64,000 nt of DNA, taken from positions 188,926 to 252,925 of the forward strand of contig NZ_KQ758469.1 in the NCBI RefSeq assembly GCF_001456955.1, written 5' to 3'. The notes under the pieces are model-generated. The model had not been told where the DNA came from, did not search any database, and saw only the letters and a list, made by a program, of their open reading frames with translations. The position numbers and the translations under genes are program-made. The stretch comes from Microbacterium enclense. GTDB lineage: Bacteria > Actinomycetota > Actinomycetes > Actinomycetales > Microbacteriaceae. This document shows, one piece after another, positions 1 through 8,196 of this stretch; position 1 is the first letter of the stretch; every line of letters starts with the position of its first letter.

Positions 1-210
1 CAGCGCGAGCACGAGCGAGCCGACCATGGTGGCCGCGGCGAGGTTGACCATCACCGTGGCGATGGGCAGACCCCAACGCACCACGGGACCCGCGTCGGCG
101 AGACGGCCGGGGGCCGCTCCCCCGCCGAAGGCGAGCCCGGCGACGACGGCGATGATCGAGACCGCGACCAGGATGACGGGGCCCGCGACGCGCAGAAGTC
201 GGGGATTCAC
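1..210 (-). CDS. CopD/CtaG-like membrane protein, N-terminus only
   Basis: Only the first 70 codons lie in the window; the gene runs off the left edge. Translation from GTG at 210 gives a short basic start, a strong membrane segment (about residues 8-30), a Gly/Ala-rich loop and the start of a second membrane segment. This resembles the N-terminus of the fused copper-resistance D / cytochrome c oxidase assembly proteins that often sit next to the HU gene in Microbacteriaceae. The assignment rests on topology and that neighbourhood pattern, so the family is tentative. It lies just downstream of hup on the same strand, separated by a strong hairpin. Confidence 0.55.
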   Translation of the reverse strand, partial: MNPRLLRVAGPVILVAVSIIAVVAGLAFGGGAAPGRLADAGPVVRWGLPIATVMVNLAAATMVGSLVLAL

Positions 211-239
211 CCGACCAGCCTACGTCGCCGGGAAAGAGC

Positions 240-269
240 GGAGGGGGGATGCCGTGGCATCCCCCCTCC
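240..269 (-). terminator. hairpin terminator after hup
   Basis: A perfect 14-bp inverted repeat (240-253 with 256-269) has only a GT loop and sits 18 bases past the hup stop codon. It is a strong candidate intrinsic terminator separating hup from the CopD-like gene. No clear T tract follows, as is common in high-GC actinobacteria. Confidence 0.7.
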
Positions 270-286
270 GATGGTTCGAGACCGTC

Positions 287-574
287 TTACTTGACGGCGG
301 CCTTGAGCTTGGAGCCCGCGGTGACCTTGACGCGCTTGCCGGCGGGGATGGAGATCTCCTCGCCCGTCTGCGGGTTGCGGCCCGTGCGAGCCGACGTCGC
401 GACCTGCTCGAAGGCGATCCAGCCGGGGATCGAGACCTTGCTGCCCTTGGCGACCGCCTCGGAGACGGTGGAGAAGAGGGAGTCGAGCACGCCCGACACG
501 GCGGACTGGCTCTGGCCGGTCGCGCTGGCGATGCTCGCGACGAGCTCGGTCTTGGTGATGGACTTGTCGGCCAT
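287..574 (-). CDS. hup: HU family histone-like DNA-binding protein
   Basis: This 95-residue protein has the full HU/IHF fold signature: N-terminal helices beginning MADKSITKTELVASIA, the dimer-forming helix, and the DNA-contact arm containing GRNPQTGEEISIPAG. It bends and compacts DNA as a homodimer. An upstream in-frame extension to 670 is rejected, because ATG 574 has a good GGAGG ribosome site and matches the family N-terminus. It lacks the long Lys/Ala-rich tail of mycobacterial and streptomycete HupB/HupS forms, so it is the short HU type. The leader carries a small perfect hairpin at 622-640. Confidence 0.96.
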   Translation of the reverse strand: MADKSITKTELVASIASATGQSQSAVSGVLDSLFSTVSEAVAKGSKVSIPGWIAFEQVATSARTGRNPQTGEEISIPAGKRVKVTAGSKLKAAVK

Positions 575-976
575 GTGGTTGTCCTCCAGACGGCGGCGAA
601 AGCCGTCTCTCGTTACTCGGACGAGGAGGAACCCTCCTCGGTGGTCGGGAGACCGCCTCGACAGTATCAACCGAACCGCGGAATTACGCGGATCTTGACG
701 GATTTCGGCCCTTTCTGCCCGGCGTGTCGCGCTGCAGTCGGCGCGGTGAGGGTCGGCCGGCGCACGGGATCGCGCCTCACCACTCCGGGGTGCGCGAGCG
801 CGACCCGGCCCGCTCGGGTGAATCTACGCCTTTTGGCGGGCGAACTTGTCACCCGGGTCACCCTCTAGACCGCCTGATCGTCATCTTCTCGTCATTCGGC
901 GTGACGTATGGACCGTAAAATGCCCGCACACGGCGAAGCCCCGGGGCAGGGCTTCGCCCCTACCCGAGGGGCACGG
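575..976. other. intergenic region between hup and the LuxR gene
   Basis: This divergent spacer holds the hup leader, with an 8-bp perfect inverted repeat (622-629 with 633-640), and the promoter region of the LuxR-type gene. An in-frame ATG at 908 has no ribosome site and is treated as untranslated. No RNA gene was recognised. Confidence 0.5.
932..958 (+). promoter_or_regulatory. leader hairpin before LuxR-type gene
   Basis: A perfect 10-bp inverted repeat (GGCGAAGCCC at 932-941 with GGGCTTCGCC at 949-958) lies 18 bases upstream of the preferred ATG at 977. It could act on translation or mRNA stability. If translation really began at 908 it would simply be coding sequence. Confidence 0.4.
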
Positions 977-2431
977 ATGCCGGGATCCCAGTCTTCCATC
1001 GACGCGCGCCGCGCGCTGCGGGCCGCGATCGCCACAACGGCCTCACGCGTCCCGCCCGGTAACGGCGTGCCCTCCATACGCCACCTCGCCCTCATCGCCG
1101 AGTCGGAGCCGATCGTCACGCCCGCCGTCTGGACGGACTCGGCGGCATTGACCCTCGCCACCCAATTCGTGGCGAGATCGCGTCAGGATTCGCTCGAGGA
1201 GGGCTGCCGCCTCATCTCCCGGTACTTCGACGGCGTGCGCCTGCGGCGGCCCGCCTCCCTGTCCGCCGGCGTGCGCACTCACCTCTACGCGTGCGTCGCC
1301 GAGTACAGCGGTGCCCTGGGGTGGACCCACATGGGCGCTCGTTTCGCCGCAGAAGCCCAGCTGTTCGCCGACACTCCGTCCCTCCTTTATCGCACGACGA
1401 CCCTCATCGCCCTCGCACAGGCGATGAACGGGGAGTTCGCCGCCGCCGACACCGAGATCCGTCGCGCGCAGGAGCTTTTCGACGCCCACGGGTGGCCGGC
1501 GGTCGAGAAGAACTACGGGCATTTCGCGGCGGAGATCGCCGTGGCGTCGTCTCGTGCCGACGTCACGGGATTGCGCGCGACCAGCAGCCAGATGACCGCC
1601 ACGCACCCCGATGACCCCTACTGGATCTTCACGGCCGGGATGGCTGACGTCACCGCTCATCTGTACTCACGGGAGTTCGCCGAGGCTTTCGCGTTGAGCT
1701 CGCAGCTGCTCTTCAGCAGTCGTCGCCTCAGCAGCCACAGTTTCCCCCGGCAGAATCTCGTGTGTCTCCACAGCGACATCCTCGTCGCGCGGGGTGAGTT
1801 CACCCAAGCCCTCTCCCTGCTCGCACAGCACGAGAGCTCGCCGGGGCACGGAATCTGCTTCGCCTCGCAACGCGCGGCCAGCCTGCTGGGTCTGGGACGA
1901 CAACGCGAGTTGCTCGCCGAAACGGAGGCGTGCGCGGCCGACGAGGCCGAGCACAACCTGCGGACCCTCGTGCCCCTCCTCGTCCGCCGCGCCGTGGCCT
2001 TCCAGCGCCAGGGAGAAGCGCGACGCGCGATGCAGAGCTTCGAGTCCGCACTTCTGCTTCTCGTGCGGGCGGGTATCTCGGTCATGCCGTTCGTGATGTT
2101 GCCCCGCGACGAGGTGCGTGCGCTCCTCGACGCGGTCGCCGACGCCCGCCCCGCACTGCGGGGCGACATCGCCGAGCTCCGCGTCGCCCTGCCGCAAGTC
2201 GCGGCACCCCTCAGCACGGAACCCGCGCCCCGGGCAGATGCGGGGCTCACAGCCGCTGAGCGCGAGCTGGCCGCGATGTTGCCCACACCGATGACCTTGC
2301 CCGACATCGCTCTCGCACGCGGCGTATCGGTGAACACGGTCAAGAGCCAGGCGCGGTCGATCTACACGAAGCTGGGGGTCGGCGGTCGTCGCGCCGCGGT
2401 AGAGGTCCTCTCCCGCTCGCTCGTGAGATGA
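977..2431 (+). CDS. LuxR-family transcriptional regulator with helical-repeat body
   Basis: The C-terminal ~60 residues form a LuxR/NarL helix-turn-helix: LTAAERELAAML, then DIALARGVSVNTVKSQARSI and YTKLGV. The preceding ~400 residues are helical and repeat-like (TPR-type appearance, many Ala/Leu pairs) with no Walker motifs, so this is a LuxR regulator without the ATPase of the MalT/LAL class. ATG 977 is preferred over ATG 908 because it has GAGGGG 5 bases upstream. The protein is a clear paralogue of the next gene, sharing blocks such as WTD near residue 50, RYF, and GHxICF in the body. The regulated targets cannot be inferred from the sequence. Confidence 0.85.
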   Translation: MPGSQSSIDARRALRAAIATTASRVPPGNGVPSIRHLALIAESEPIVTPAVWTDSAALTLATQFVARSRQDSLEEGCRLISRYFDGVRLRRPASLSAGVRTHLYACVAEYSGALGWTHMGARFAAEAQLFADTPSLLYRTTTLIALAQAMNGEFAAADTEIRRAQELFDAHGWPAVEKNYGHFAAEIAVASSRADVTGLRATSSQMTATHPDDPYWIFTAGMADVTAHLYSREFAEAFALSSQLLFSSRRLSSHSFPRQNLVCLHSDILVARGEFTQALSLLAQHESSPGHGICFASQRAASLLGLGRQRELLAETEACAADEAEHNLRTLVPLLVRRAVAFQRQGEARRAMQSFESALLLLVRAGISVMPFVMLPRDEVRALLDAVADARPALRGDIAELRVALPQVAAPLSTEPAPRADAGLTAAERELAAMLPTPMTLPDIALARGVSVNTVKSQARSIYTKLGVGGRRAAVEVLSRSLVR

Positions 2432-2605
2432 CGTCCCTTCGAGGACGTGATCGCTGCACCGGCCAGGCGATCACTCGACGCGAAGCGACCCGTCGGCTTC
2501 GCCGCGGTTCGCTCGGCGGACGGCCCGCCGGTTGCGGGGCGAGGACGTTCGAAGGCGTGGCGACGGCGTGTGCGGTCGACACCGACGCGACGCGATGGAC
2601 TTGTC

Positions 2606-4051
2606 GTGCGCGGTGAGCGGGCGCCGGGAGAGCCGGGTGCCGACCTCAAAGCCGCGGCGGCCGCAACCGTCGCCCGTCTCGCCCCGGGCCACGGCATCCC
2701 CCTCCCTCGCGACCTGGCGCTGCTCGCGGAGACGCAACCGCCGGCGGCGCCGGCGTCGTGGACGGACGCCACCGCGACGTATCTCACCGCGTGCCTCGCC
2801 GCACGTGCCCGTCGCGACGCACTCGGTGCGGGGATGGGTCTGATCACCCGATACTTCGAGGGCGGGCGGCTCACCCGCCCCGGCACCTTGAGCCCCGGCG
2901 TGCGATCCCAGCTGTATGCGAGTGCCGGCGAGTACTGCAACGCGATCGGATGGCCGCAGATGGGCGCGCGCTTCAGCGCCCAGGCCCTTCTCTTCGCCGA
3001 CACGCGTGCAGTGCGCTACCGTGCGCTGTCCCTCGCCGCGCTCGGACACGCCCTGAACGGTGATCATCGGTCAGCGGAACCCGACATCGCCGAGGCGGAG
3101 GAACTCTTCGCGCAGGAGGACTGGCCGCAAGAGGAGACCGATCACCTGCTGATGCTGGCGCACGCACACGTCGCCGCCGCAAGGCTCGACGCCCCGGGAC
3201 TGCGGAGCGTTTCGACGAGGATGACGAAGGCGCGGCCTCAGGACTCGTACATCGCGTTCTCGGCAGGTGCGATGGAGGTCGTCGCCGACATGTTCAGCGG
3301 CGACCTCGCCGCGGCACGCGCAGGAAGTCGACGTCTGCTGAGCGGGACCCTCCGACACAGCAGCCATCGCATGGCGCGTCACTCCCTGGTGTGCGCGACG
3401 TCCGACCTGCTCGTCGCCGAGGGGGAGCATCGTGAGGCTCTCGCCCTGCTCGAGCCGTACGAGAGTCCTGAGGGGCACAGCATCTGCTTCTCTTTGCACC
3501 GATCGGCGGCTCTCCTGCACCTCGGACGCGAGCGCGACCTGCTGGGCGAGACCGACGCCTGCGCGGCCGCGGGGACCGACCACTGCTTGCGCACCCTCAT
3601 TCCCGTCCTCGTGAGACGGGCGCTGGCCCTGAACCGTCTCGATCACCCTCGCCGCGCCCGGGAGACGATGGAGGCGGCGCTTCTGCTCATCGTCCGCACC
3701 GGCCTTTCGGCGACGCCGTTCCTGATGCTTCCCCATCGCGAGACGGAAGTCCTCGTGAACGCGGCGATGAACGGTCACGACGACCTCCTGGCCGTCGCAT
3801 CTCCCCTCCGCGCCGCGCTTGCGCGCGCGGCTCTGCCCGATTCGGAACGTGTCGTCTCCGCGACGTCAGCATTGCTGACTCCGAGCGAGCGCGCCCTCGC
3901 CTCGCTTCTGGTGAGCCCGATCAGTCTCGCTCAGATCGCACGTGAGCGTGGTGTCTCGCTGAACACAGTGAAGAGTCATGTGCGCTCCATCTACCAGAAG
4001 CTCGGCGTACGCACGCGCGCGGAGGCGGTCGAGCGGCTGACCGGCGAGTGA
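2606..4051 (+). CDS. LuxR-family transcriptional regulator, tandem paralogue
   Basis: Its organisation matches the upstream gene: an alpha-helical body of ~410 residues and a C-terminal LuxR HTH (LTPSERALASLL, then QIARERGVSLNTVKSHVRSI and YQKLGV). The open frame extends back to GTG 2447, but those ~53 extra residues are basic and low complexity and have no counterpart in the paralogue. GTG 2606 lines up with the paralogue's start, so I use it; ribosome-site support is weak either way. The pair looks like a tandem duplication. It ends facing rpsN across a bidirectional terminator. Confidence 0.82.
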   Translation: MRGERAPGEPGADLKAAAAATVARLAPGHGIPLPRDLALLAETQPPAAPASWTDATATYLTACLAARARRDALGAGMGLITRYFEGGRLTRPGTLSPGVRSQLYASAGEYCNAIGWPQMGARFSAQALLFADTRAVRYRALSLAALGHALNGDHRSAEPDIAEAEELFAQEDWPQEETDHLLMLAHAHVAAARLDAPGLRSVSTRMTKARPQDSYIAFSAGAMEVVADMFSGDLAAARAGSRRLLSGTLRHSSHRMARHSLVCATSDLLVAEGEHREALALLEPYESPEGHSICFSLHRSAALLHLGRERDLLGETDACAAAGTDHCLRTLIPVLVRRALALNRLDHPRRARETMEAALLLIVRTGLSATPFLMLPHRETEVLVNAAMNGHDDLLAVASPLRAALARAALPDSERVVSATSALLTPSERALASLLVSPISLAQIARERGVSLNTVKSHVRSIYQKLGVRTRAEAVERLTGE

Positions 4052-4064
4052 GACCCGACGACAC

Positions 4065-4121
4065 AGGAGCCCCGCCCAAACGACGAAGGGCGGGGGCTCC
4101 TCTCGGAACCCCCGCCCTTCG
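4065..4121. terminator. bidirectional terminator with two alternative hairpins
   Basis: Between convergent luxR and rpsN there are two overlapping stems. One pairs 4065-4077 with 4088-4101 (one bulge). The other is a perfect 13-bp stem pairing 4084-4096 with 4109-4121. They share the GGGCGGGGG segment and so exclude each other, which would suit termination from both sides. Confidence 0.75.
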
Positions 4122-4137
4122 TGCGGGTGTCTGGTGC

Positions 4138-4443
4138 TTACCAGCTCGACTTGGTCACACCGGGCAGCTCGCCACGGTGGGCCATGTCACGGAAGCGGAC
4201 GCGCGAGACGCCGAACTTCGTGAGGACGCCGCGGGGCCGGCCGTCGATGACGTCGCGGCTGCGCACGCGGGCGGGCGACGCGTTGCGGGGGAGCTTCTGC
4301 AGCCCCACGCGGGCGGCCTCGCGGGCCTCGTCGGTCGCGTTGGGGTCGACCAGGGTCTTCTTCAGCTCGGCGCGCTTCGCGGCGTAGCGCTCGACGACGA
4401 CCTTGCGCTGCTCGTTGCGCGCGATCTTGCTCTTCTTAGCCAT
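4138..4443 (-). CDS. rpsN: 30S ribosomal protein S14, zinc-free form
   Basis: This 101-residue protein begins [20 protein letters not shown] and ends LPGVTKSSW, typical of the long S14 form. The CxxC zinc ribbon of the short S14 type is absent; there are no cysteines at all. It binds 16S rRNA in the small-subunit head. It is the last gene of a tight rpmB-rpmG-rpsN cluster, four bases after the rpmG stop. In many actinobacteria such zinc-free paralogues are induced by zinc limitation through Zur. The zur and znu genes lie a few kb away, but I see no Zur box directly upstream of this cluster. Confidence 0.96.
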   Translation of the reverse strand: MAKKSKIARNEQRKVVVERYAAKRAELKKTLVDPNATDEAREAARVGLQKLPRNASPARVRSRDVIDGRPRGVLTKFGVSRVRFRDMAHRGELPGVTKSSW

Positions 4444-4447
4444 GTGC

Positions 4448-4618
4448 TTAGCGCTCCTCTCGGAAGTCGACGTGCTTGCGGACCACGGGGTCGTACTTCT
4501 TGAGCACGATGCGGTCGGGGTTGTTGCGACGGTTCTTGCGCGTCACGTAGGTGTACCCCGTGCCCGCGGTCGAACGCAGCTTGATGATCGGACGAACGTC
4601 CTGAGCCTTCTTCGCCAT
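4448..4618 (-). CDS. rpmG: 50S ribosomal protein L33, zinc-free form
   Basis: This short gene of 56 codons reads [20 protein letters not shown] and continues through the family segment [16 protein letters not shown] to KHVDFREER. It contains no cysteine, so it is the zinc-independent L33 type. Its ATG at 4618 overlaps the last base of the rpmB stop (TAATG), indicating translational coupling. rpsN follows immediately. Confidence 0.96.
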   Translation of the reverse strand: MAKKAQDVRPIIKLRSTAGTGYTYVTRKNRRNNPDRIVLKKYDPVVRKHVDFREER

Positions 4619-4854
4619 TACAGCTTCACGCCCTTCGCCTGCAGGTCACGGACGACGGACTCGATGCCGCGAGCGTCGATGACCTTGATGCCCTTCGCCG
4701 AAACGTTGAGCTTGATGTTGCGACCCAGCGACGGAACGAAGTAGGTCTTCTTCTGCACGTTCGGGTCGAAGCGGCGCTTCGTCCGGCGGTGCGAGTGCGA
4801 GATGTTGTGACCGAAGCCGGGAACCGCTCCAGTCACCTGGCACACTGCTGCCAT
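4618..4854 (-). CDS. rpmB: 50S ribosomal protein L28
   Basis: This 78-residue protein begins [20 protein letters not shown] and contains the family core [12 protein letters not shown] and the C-terminal [16 protein letters not shown] segment. It has a single cysteine and no CxxC pairs, hence no zinc site. ATG 4854 is chosen over an in-frame extension to 4899 because it matches the conserved N-terminus and follows GGAGA. It leads the rpmB-rpmG-rpsN cluster. Its upstream region was scanned for a Zur-type palindrome without success. Confidence 0.96.
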   Translation of the reverse strand: MAAVCQVTGAVPGFGHNISHSHRRTKRRFDPNVQKKTYFVPSLGRNIKLNVSAKGIKVIDARGIESVVRDLQAKGVKL

Positions 4855-5271
4855 GGTGATGTCTCCTTCTGTACCGTGACACCGGACGGTGCCACCCAAG
4901 ATCCCTTGTCTGCACCCCGCCTGCGCACAGCACGAGGCCGTGATCAGGAGGTGGGATGCGAACTGCGTGCTGGAGTGCGCGCAGACAAGGGGTCAGTCTA
5001 GCACGACCGGCGTGTCGGCTTGACGGGGCACTCGCGCCGAGGTCCCTGAGCCTGTCGAAGGGCCCCGACCCCGCAGGCTTCGACGAGCGCAGCCTCCCCG
5101 CCGCCGAACCGGGGTCCCTGAGCCCGTCGAAGGGACCGGACCCCGACCACCGGTGGCTTCGACAGGCTCAGCCACCTCCGTCGCGACCAGGGCGCCCGAA
5201 CCCGTCGAGGGCACCGGACCCCGACCACCGGTGCGACCAGGCGCCCGAGCCCGTCGAAGGCACCGGATCCC
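4855..5271. other. intergenic region upstream of rpmB, repeat-rich
   Basis: The rpmB promoter side (4855-5000) shows no recognised operator. The rest is a cluster of short palindromic repeats, described separately, ending at the mpg stop codon. No coding sequence is supported here; the open frames across it are by-products of the repeats. Confidence 0.6.
5041..5264. repeat. cluster of six REP-like palindromic units
   Basis: Six units of about 19-25 bp share the core CTGAGCCTGTCGAAG or its complement, at about 5041-5065, 5076-5094 (inverted), 5113-5137, 5152-5176 (inverted), 5191-5215 and 5240-5264. Several have self-complementary ends, such as GGTCCC with GGGACC in the third and GGTGGC with GCCACC in the fourth, so each can fold as a hairpin. 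A spacer segment ACCGGACCCCGACCACCGG also occurs twice. Cores of this kind recur between genes in many actinobacteria. Spacing is too irregular for CRISPR. Confidence 0.8.
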
Positions 5272-5946
5272 TCAGCGCCCCGCCGCTTCCGCGGCGCCGC
5301 GGCCCCAGCGGAACGCCGAGACCGTGGCATCCCCCTCGATCCAGAACCGCCAGGGGAAGGCATCCGTCCCCGCGACGCCCGCCACGCCGACCCGCGGCCC
5401 CGTGGCGATCCGGCCGGGAGGCTCGGTCGGCAAACACAGGCGCGCGACCGCCCCGGCCCGCTCCGCGCCCGTCACCGCATCGATCCCGTCGTGCACCGGA
5501 TGCCGCAGCCCCACCGCGTCGCCGAGGCGCCCCGGCCCGCGGGCGAGGTCGCGCGGCGCACGCACGGCTCCGCGTCGCTCGAGTCGCCGCCGTTCGGCCA
5601 CGTCGGCGCCCTCGACGATCTCGCCGGCGCGCAACAGCACACCGCCGGCCACCCCGTCCGGGCCGCACACGACGTTGACGCAGGAGTGGATGCCATGACT
5701 GAGGTAGACGTAGAGGTGTCCCGGCTCGCCCCACATGGTGGCGTTGCGCGCCGTCGGCCCCATGCGCGCGTGCGAGCCCGGATCGGGCCGATCGCCCGTG
5801 CCCCGGCCGTGGTACGCCTCGACCTCGGTCAGTCGCGCGACCACGCGCTCCCCCGCGACGACGGTCTCGAGCATCCCACCCAGCAGTCGCGGCGCGACCT
5901 CGACGGGAAGCGCCGACAGGTCGTCGCGCGTCGCCGGACGCGTCAC
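5272..5946 (-). CDS. mpg: 3-methyladenine DNA glycosylase (AAG/MPG family)
   Basis: It removes alkylated purines such as 3-methyladenine in base-excision repair. The family blocks are visible: LLGG near the start, the catalytic stretch RLTEVEAYHG with the activating Glu, then GPTARNATMWG, HLYVYLSHGIHSCVNVVCG and LARGPGRLGDA. It has about 224 residues, normal for bacterial members. GTG 5946 forms a GTGA overlap with the stop of the preceding gene; an alternative GTG lies at 5967. It is the last gene of the zur transcription unit, an unexpected place for a repair enzyme. Confidence 0.92.
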   Translation of the reverse strand: MTRPATRDDLSALPVEVAPRLLGGMLETVVAGERVVARLTEVEAYHGRGTGDRPDPGSHARMGPTARNATMWGEPGHLYVYLSHGIHSCVNVVCGPDGVAGGVLLRAGEIVEGADVAERRRLERRGAVRAPRDLARGPGRLGDAVGLRHPVHDGIDAVTGAERAGAVARLCLPTEPPGRIATGPRVGVAGVAGTDAFPWRFWIEGDATVSAFRWGRGAAEAAGR

Positions 5947-7349
5947 TGCGGAGGCACCTGGCACCACGACAGGTCGAAGCCCTGGAGCGCCACGACCTCC
6001 TGGCCGGTGTCGACCTCGACGAGGTGCGTGAGCAGGCGCTCGGGGAGCGGCAGCTGATACCGGTCGAACGGGTTGTCGACGGCGCGCGGGGCGATGAGCA
6101 CCGCGGCGTACCGCCCGCTCGGCGAGACGCAGGTCTGCAGCACCGTGTCGGAGCCCGGCACCTCGAGCAACGGGCGGACCGTGCCGTCGGTCTCGACGTG
6201 GGCGACCGTGGTGGAGCGTGAGACGCCGTCGGCGCTGATGTCGGCGAACGAGCGGATCGTGCCGGCATCCGTTCCGGGCACGGGGGTCGCGCGACCGGCC
6301 ATTCCGGGCGGGTCGACCGGCTGCACCAGAGCCTGCTCGGACCCGTCGGTGAGGTCGATCTCGCGGATGCCCTCGAGACGCTCGACGATCGCGACCGACG
6401 AGCCGCGGGCGATGCCGTCGATCGACACGGCGCTGCCCAGGGGCGCGGCGTTGCCCCCCTCCGCGTCGGTCAGCAGCAGGCGCGAGTCGAAGGTCAGCAC
6501 GAGCATGCTGTCGGTGTCGGGCACGAACCGGTAGTCGGCGATGCGCACGTCGCCGCCGTTCAGGCCGACCTCCGTGGGCGGGGCGTCATCGGCCGCCGAG
6601 ACGGTGAACAGGCGGCTCTCGCGACCTCCGGCGGCGCTCAGATCGGCATCCGAGAAGGTGAAGCCGATCCGCTCGCCCCGGTCGGCCGACTGCAGGTTGC
6701 TGACGAAGCCCGGTCCGGGGAGGGCGACATCGCGCGCGTTCTGTCCGTCGGGGTCGGTGATGATCACCCGCGCGGTGTCGCCGTCGCGCACCGAGATGAC
6801 GAGGTGGTTCGCCGTGGCGCGGAAGTCCTCGATGCGGGGATGGACGAAGACGGGGAGTCCCGCTTCGCCCCTCAGGTCGGTCCGGAAGATCGTGTCGCCC
6901 TCGGGGGTGCCGCGCTGCATCAGATACGCCTGCAGGGGCGGGGTGCGGAACGTCTCGGTCAGCGTCGACGAGGGCCCCGCGCCGAGCCCGCTCACGCCGT
7001 CGACGGTGATGCGGTAGTCGGTGTCGTCGCGCAGCGGCAGCGTGAAGCGCACTCCGACGCTGCGCCCCGCCGTGTCGACCGTGAAGGGCGTCGCGGGCTC
7101 CACCGACACCTGCGAGGCGTCGACGGTCTCGAGCGACTGCGTCGTGGTGAGGATCACCCGCGAACCGGATGCCGCGACGGCCGCCGCCGGGTCGACCTGC
7201 ACGTCGGTGACCCGGGGGCCCTGGGCGACGGCGACGACGCCGCCGATGCCGCCCACGACCACCAGGCCGACGAGCACCGCGGCGAACGCGACCGCGAAGG
7301 CGCGCCCGCGGCGCGTGCGCGACCTCGACCGGCGGGAGTCAGTACTCAT
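5943..7349 (-). CDS. membrane-anchored propeller-like secreted protein
   Basis: This 468-residue protein starts with a basic stretch (RRSRSRTRRGR) and one membrane segment at about residues 17-42, giving an anchored external protein. An Ig-like segment follows (to about residue 140), then repeated beta-strand blocks containing D-G/D-A turns (TDPDGQN, TDAEGGN, SPSGRYA). These resemble TolB/YVTN-type propeller blades. No catalytic motif is evident. It starts 11 bases inside the previous gene and its stop overlaps mpg, so it is translationally coupled on both sides. Its link to zinc is positional only. Confidence 0.7.
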   Translation of the reverse strand: MSTDSRRSRSRTRRGRAFAVAFAAVLVGLVVVGGIGGVVAVAQGPRVTDVQVDPAAAVAASGSRVILTTTQSLETVDASQVSVEPATPFTVDTAGRSVGVRFTLPLRDDTDYRITVDGVSGLGAGPSSTLTETFRTPPLQAYLMQRGTPEGDTIFRTDLRGEAGLPVFVHPRIEDFRATANHLVISVRDGDTARVIITDPDGQNARDVALPGPGFVSNLQSADRGERIGFTFSDADLSAAGGRESRLFTVSAADDAPPTEVGLNGGDVRIADYRFVPDTDSMLVLTFDSRLLLTDAEGGNAAPLGSAVSIDGIARGSSVAIVERLEGIREIDLTDGSEQALVQPVDPPGMAGRATPVPGTDAGTIRSFADISADGVSRSTTVAHVETDGTVRPLLEVPGSDTVLQTCVSPSGRYAAVLIAPRAVDNPFDRYQLPLPERLLTHLVEVDTGQEVVALQGFDLSWCQVPPQ

Positions 7350-8196
7350 ACGGATCCGCCGGTTCGTCGATGGATGCCACCTGCTCGGCCTGCACCTCGA
7401 GCCGGCCGTCGCCGCTGGAGCGCACCGTACCGGTGACCGTCACCCACTGCCCGGTGGCAGGGGCGGCTCCCGAGGCGGCGATGGGCAGGCGGGCGGTCTG
7501 CGCGTCGATGACGCAGTGCGTGATCACGAGCCGGGTCAGATCGAAGCTCGCGCCGTCGCCGCCGGGGGTGATGAACCCGGTGAGGGTGACGGGCTTGCCG
7601 TCGAAGGTCTCGGGGTTGGTGGCGTGGGCGAACACCGCCGACCAGTCGCCGATGCCGAACTGCGAGGTGTCGCCCGACGCCGCCAGGGTCACCACATCGG
7701 ACCCCGCGAACAGCGGGGGCGCGCCGATGTCGCGCGAGACGGCGAGCTCGGTCGACAGCGACGCGGCCGGAGTCAGCAGCACGGCGATCACCGCGCCCGA
7801 CGCGAGCACCCCGCCGGTGAAGGCGGCGAGCCCCGCCGGGGTCAGCCGCGGGCGGGCCGCGAGGTGCTCGTGAGCGGTGTGGTCGTGGTCGTCGAGCGGA
7901 TCGACGTGCTCGTGATCGGCATGCGCGAACGCCTCACGACGGGCGGACGCCGCGGCCGGGGCATGGCCGTGCTCGTGGTCGTGGCCGTGGTCGGCCTCGG
8001 CCCCCAGCGGCAGCGCGAACGAGGCGACCGCCCCGATGAGCAGGACGATCGACATGCCGACGGCGAACCAGGCCGAGTCGGGGTTGATGTACAGCGACAT
8101 GCGGCCCGTGACCCACAGCGTGATCGTGGTGATCGACAGGCAGGTCGCGAGCCCCACGCCCAGCCAGCGCGTCGCGAGGGCACCCGTTCTAGACAA
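7339..8196 (-). CDS. TIGR03943-type permease partner protein (YcgQ-like)
   Basis: This 285-residue protein has two N-terminal membrane segments, a strikingly His/Asp-rich loop at about residues 68-112 (HGHDHEHGH, HADHEHVD and HDHTAHEH), a further membrane segment, and a C-terminal external domain with ITHCVIDAQTARLPI. This matches proteins found next to YraQ-type permeases and often controlled by Zur, such as the ycgR-ycgQ pair of Bacillus. Metal handling is inferred from that pairing and the His loop. The start appears to be TTG 8196, overlapping the permease stop by 8 bases. Confidence 0.83.
   Translation of the reverse strand: MSRTGALATRWLGVGLATCLSITTITLWVTGRMSLYINPDSAWFAVGMSIVLLIGAVASFALPLGAEADHGHDHEHGHAPAAASARREAFAHADHEHVDPLDDHDHTAHEHLAARPRLTPAGLAAFTGGVLASGAVIAVLLTPAASLSTELAVSRDIGAPPLFAGSDVVTLAASGDTSQFGIGDWSAVFAHATNPETFDGKPVTLTGFITPGGDGASFDLTRLVITHCVIDAQTARLPIAASGAAPATGQWVTVTGTVRSSGDGRLEVQAEQVASIDEPADPYEY

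Noticed and set aside
4855..5000. Zur box before rpmB
   Set aside because: No TGAnAA-N3-TTnTCA-like palindrome was found in the 150 bases upstream.
5041..5264. Possible CRISPR array
   Set aside because: Units alternate in orientation, spacing is irregular, spacers are not unique, and no cas genes are present.
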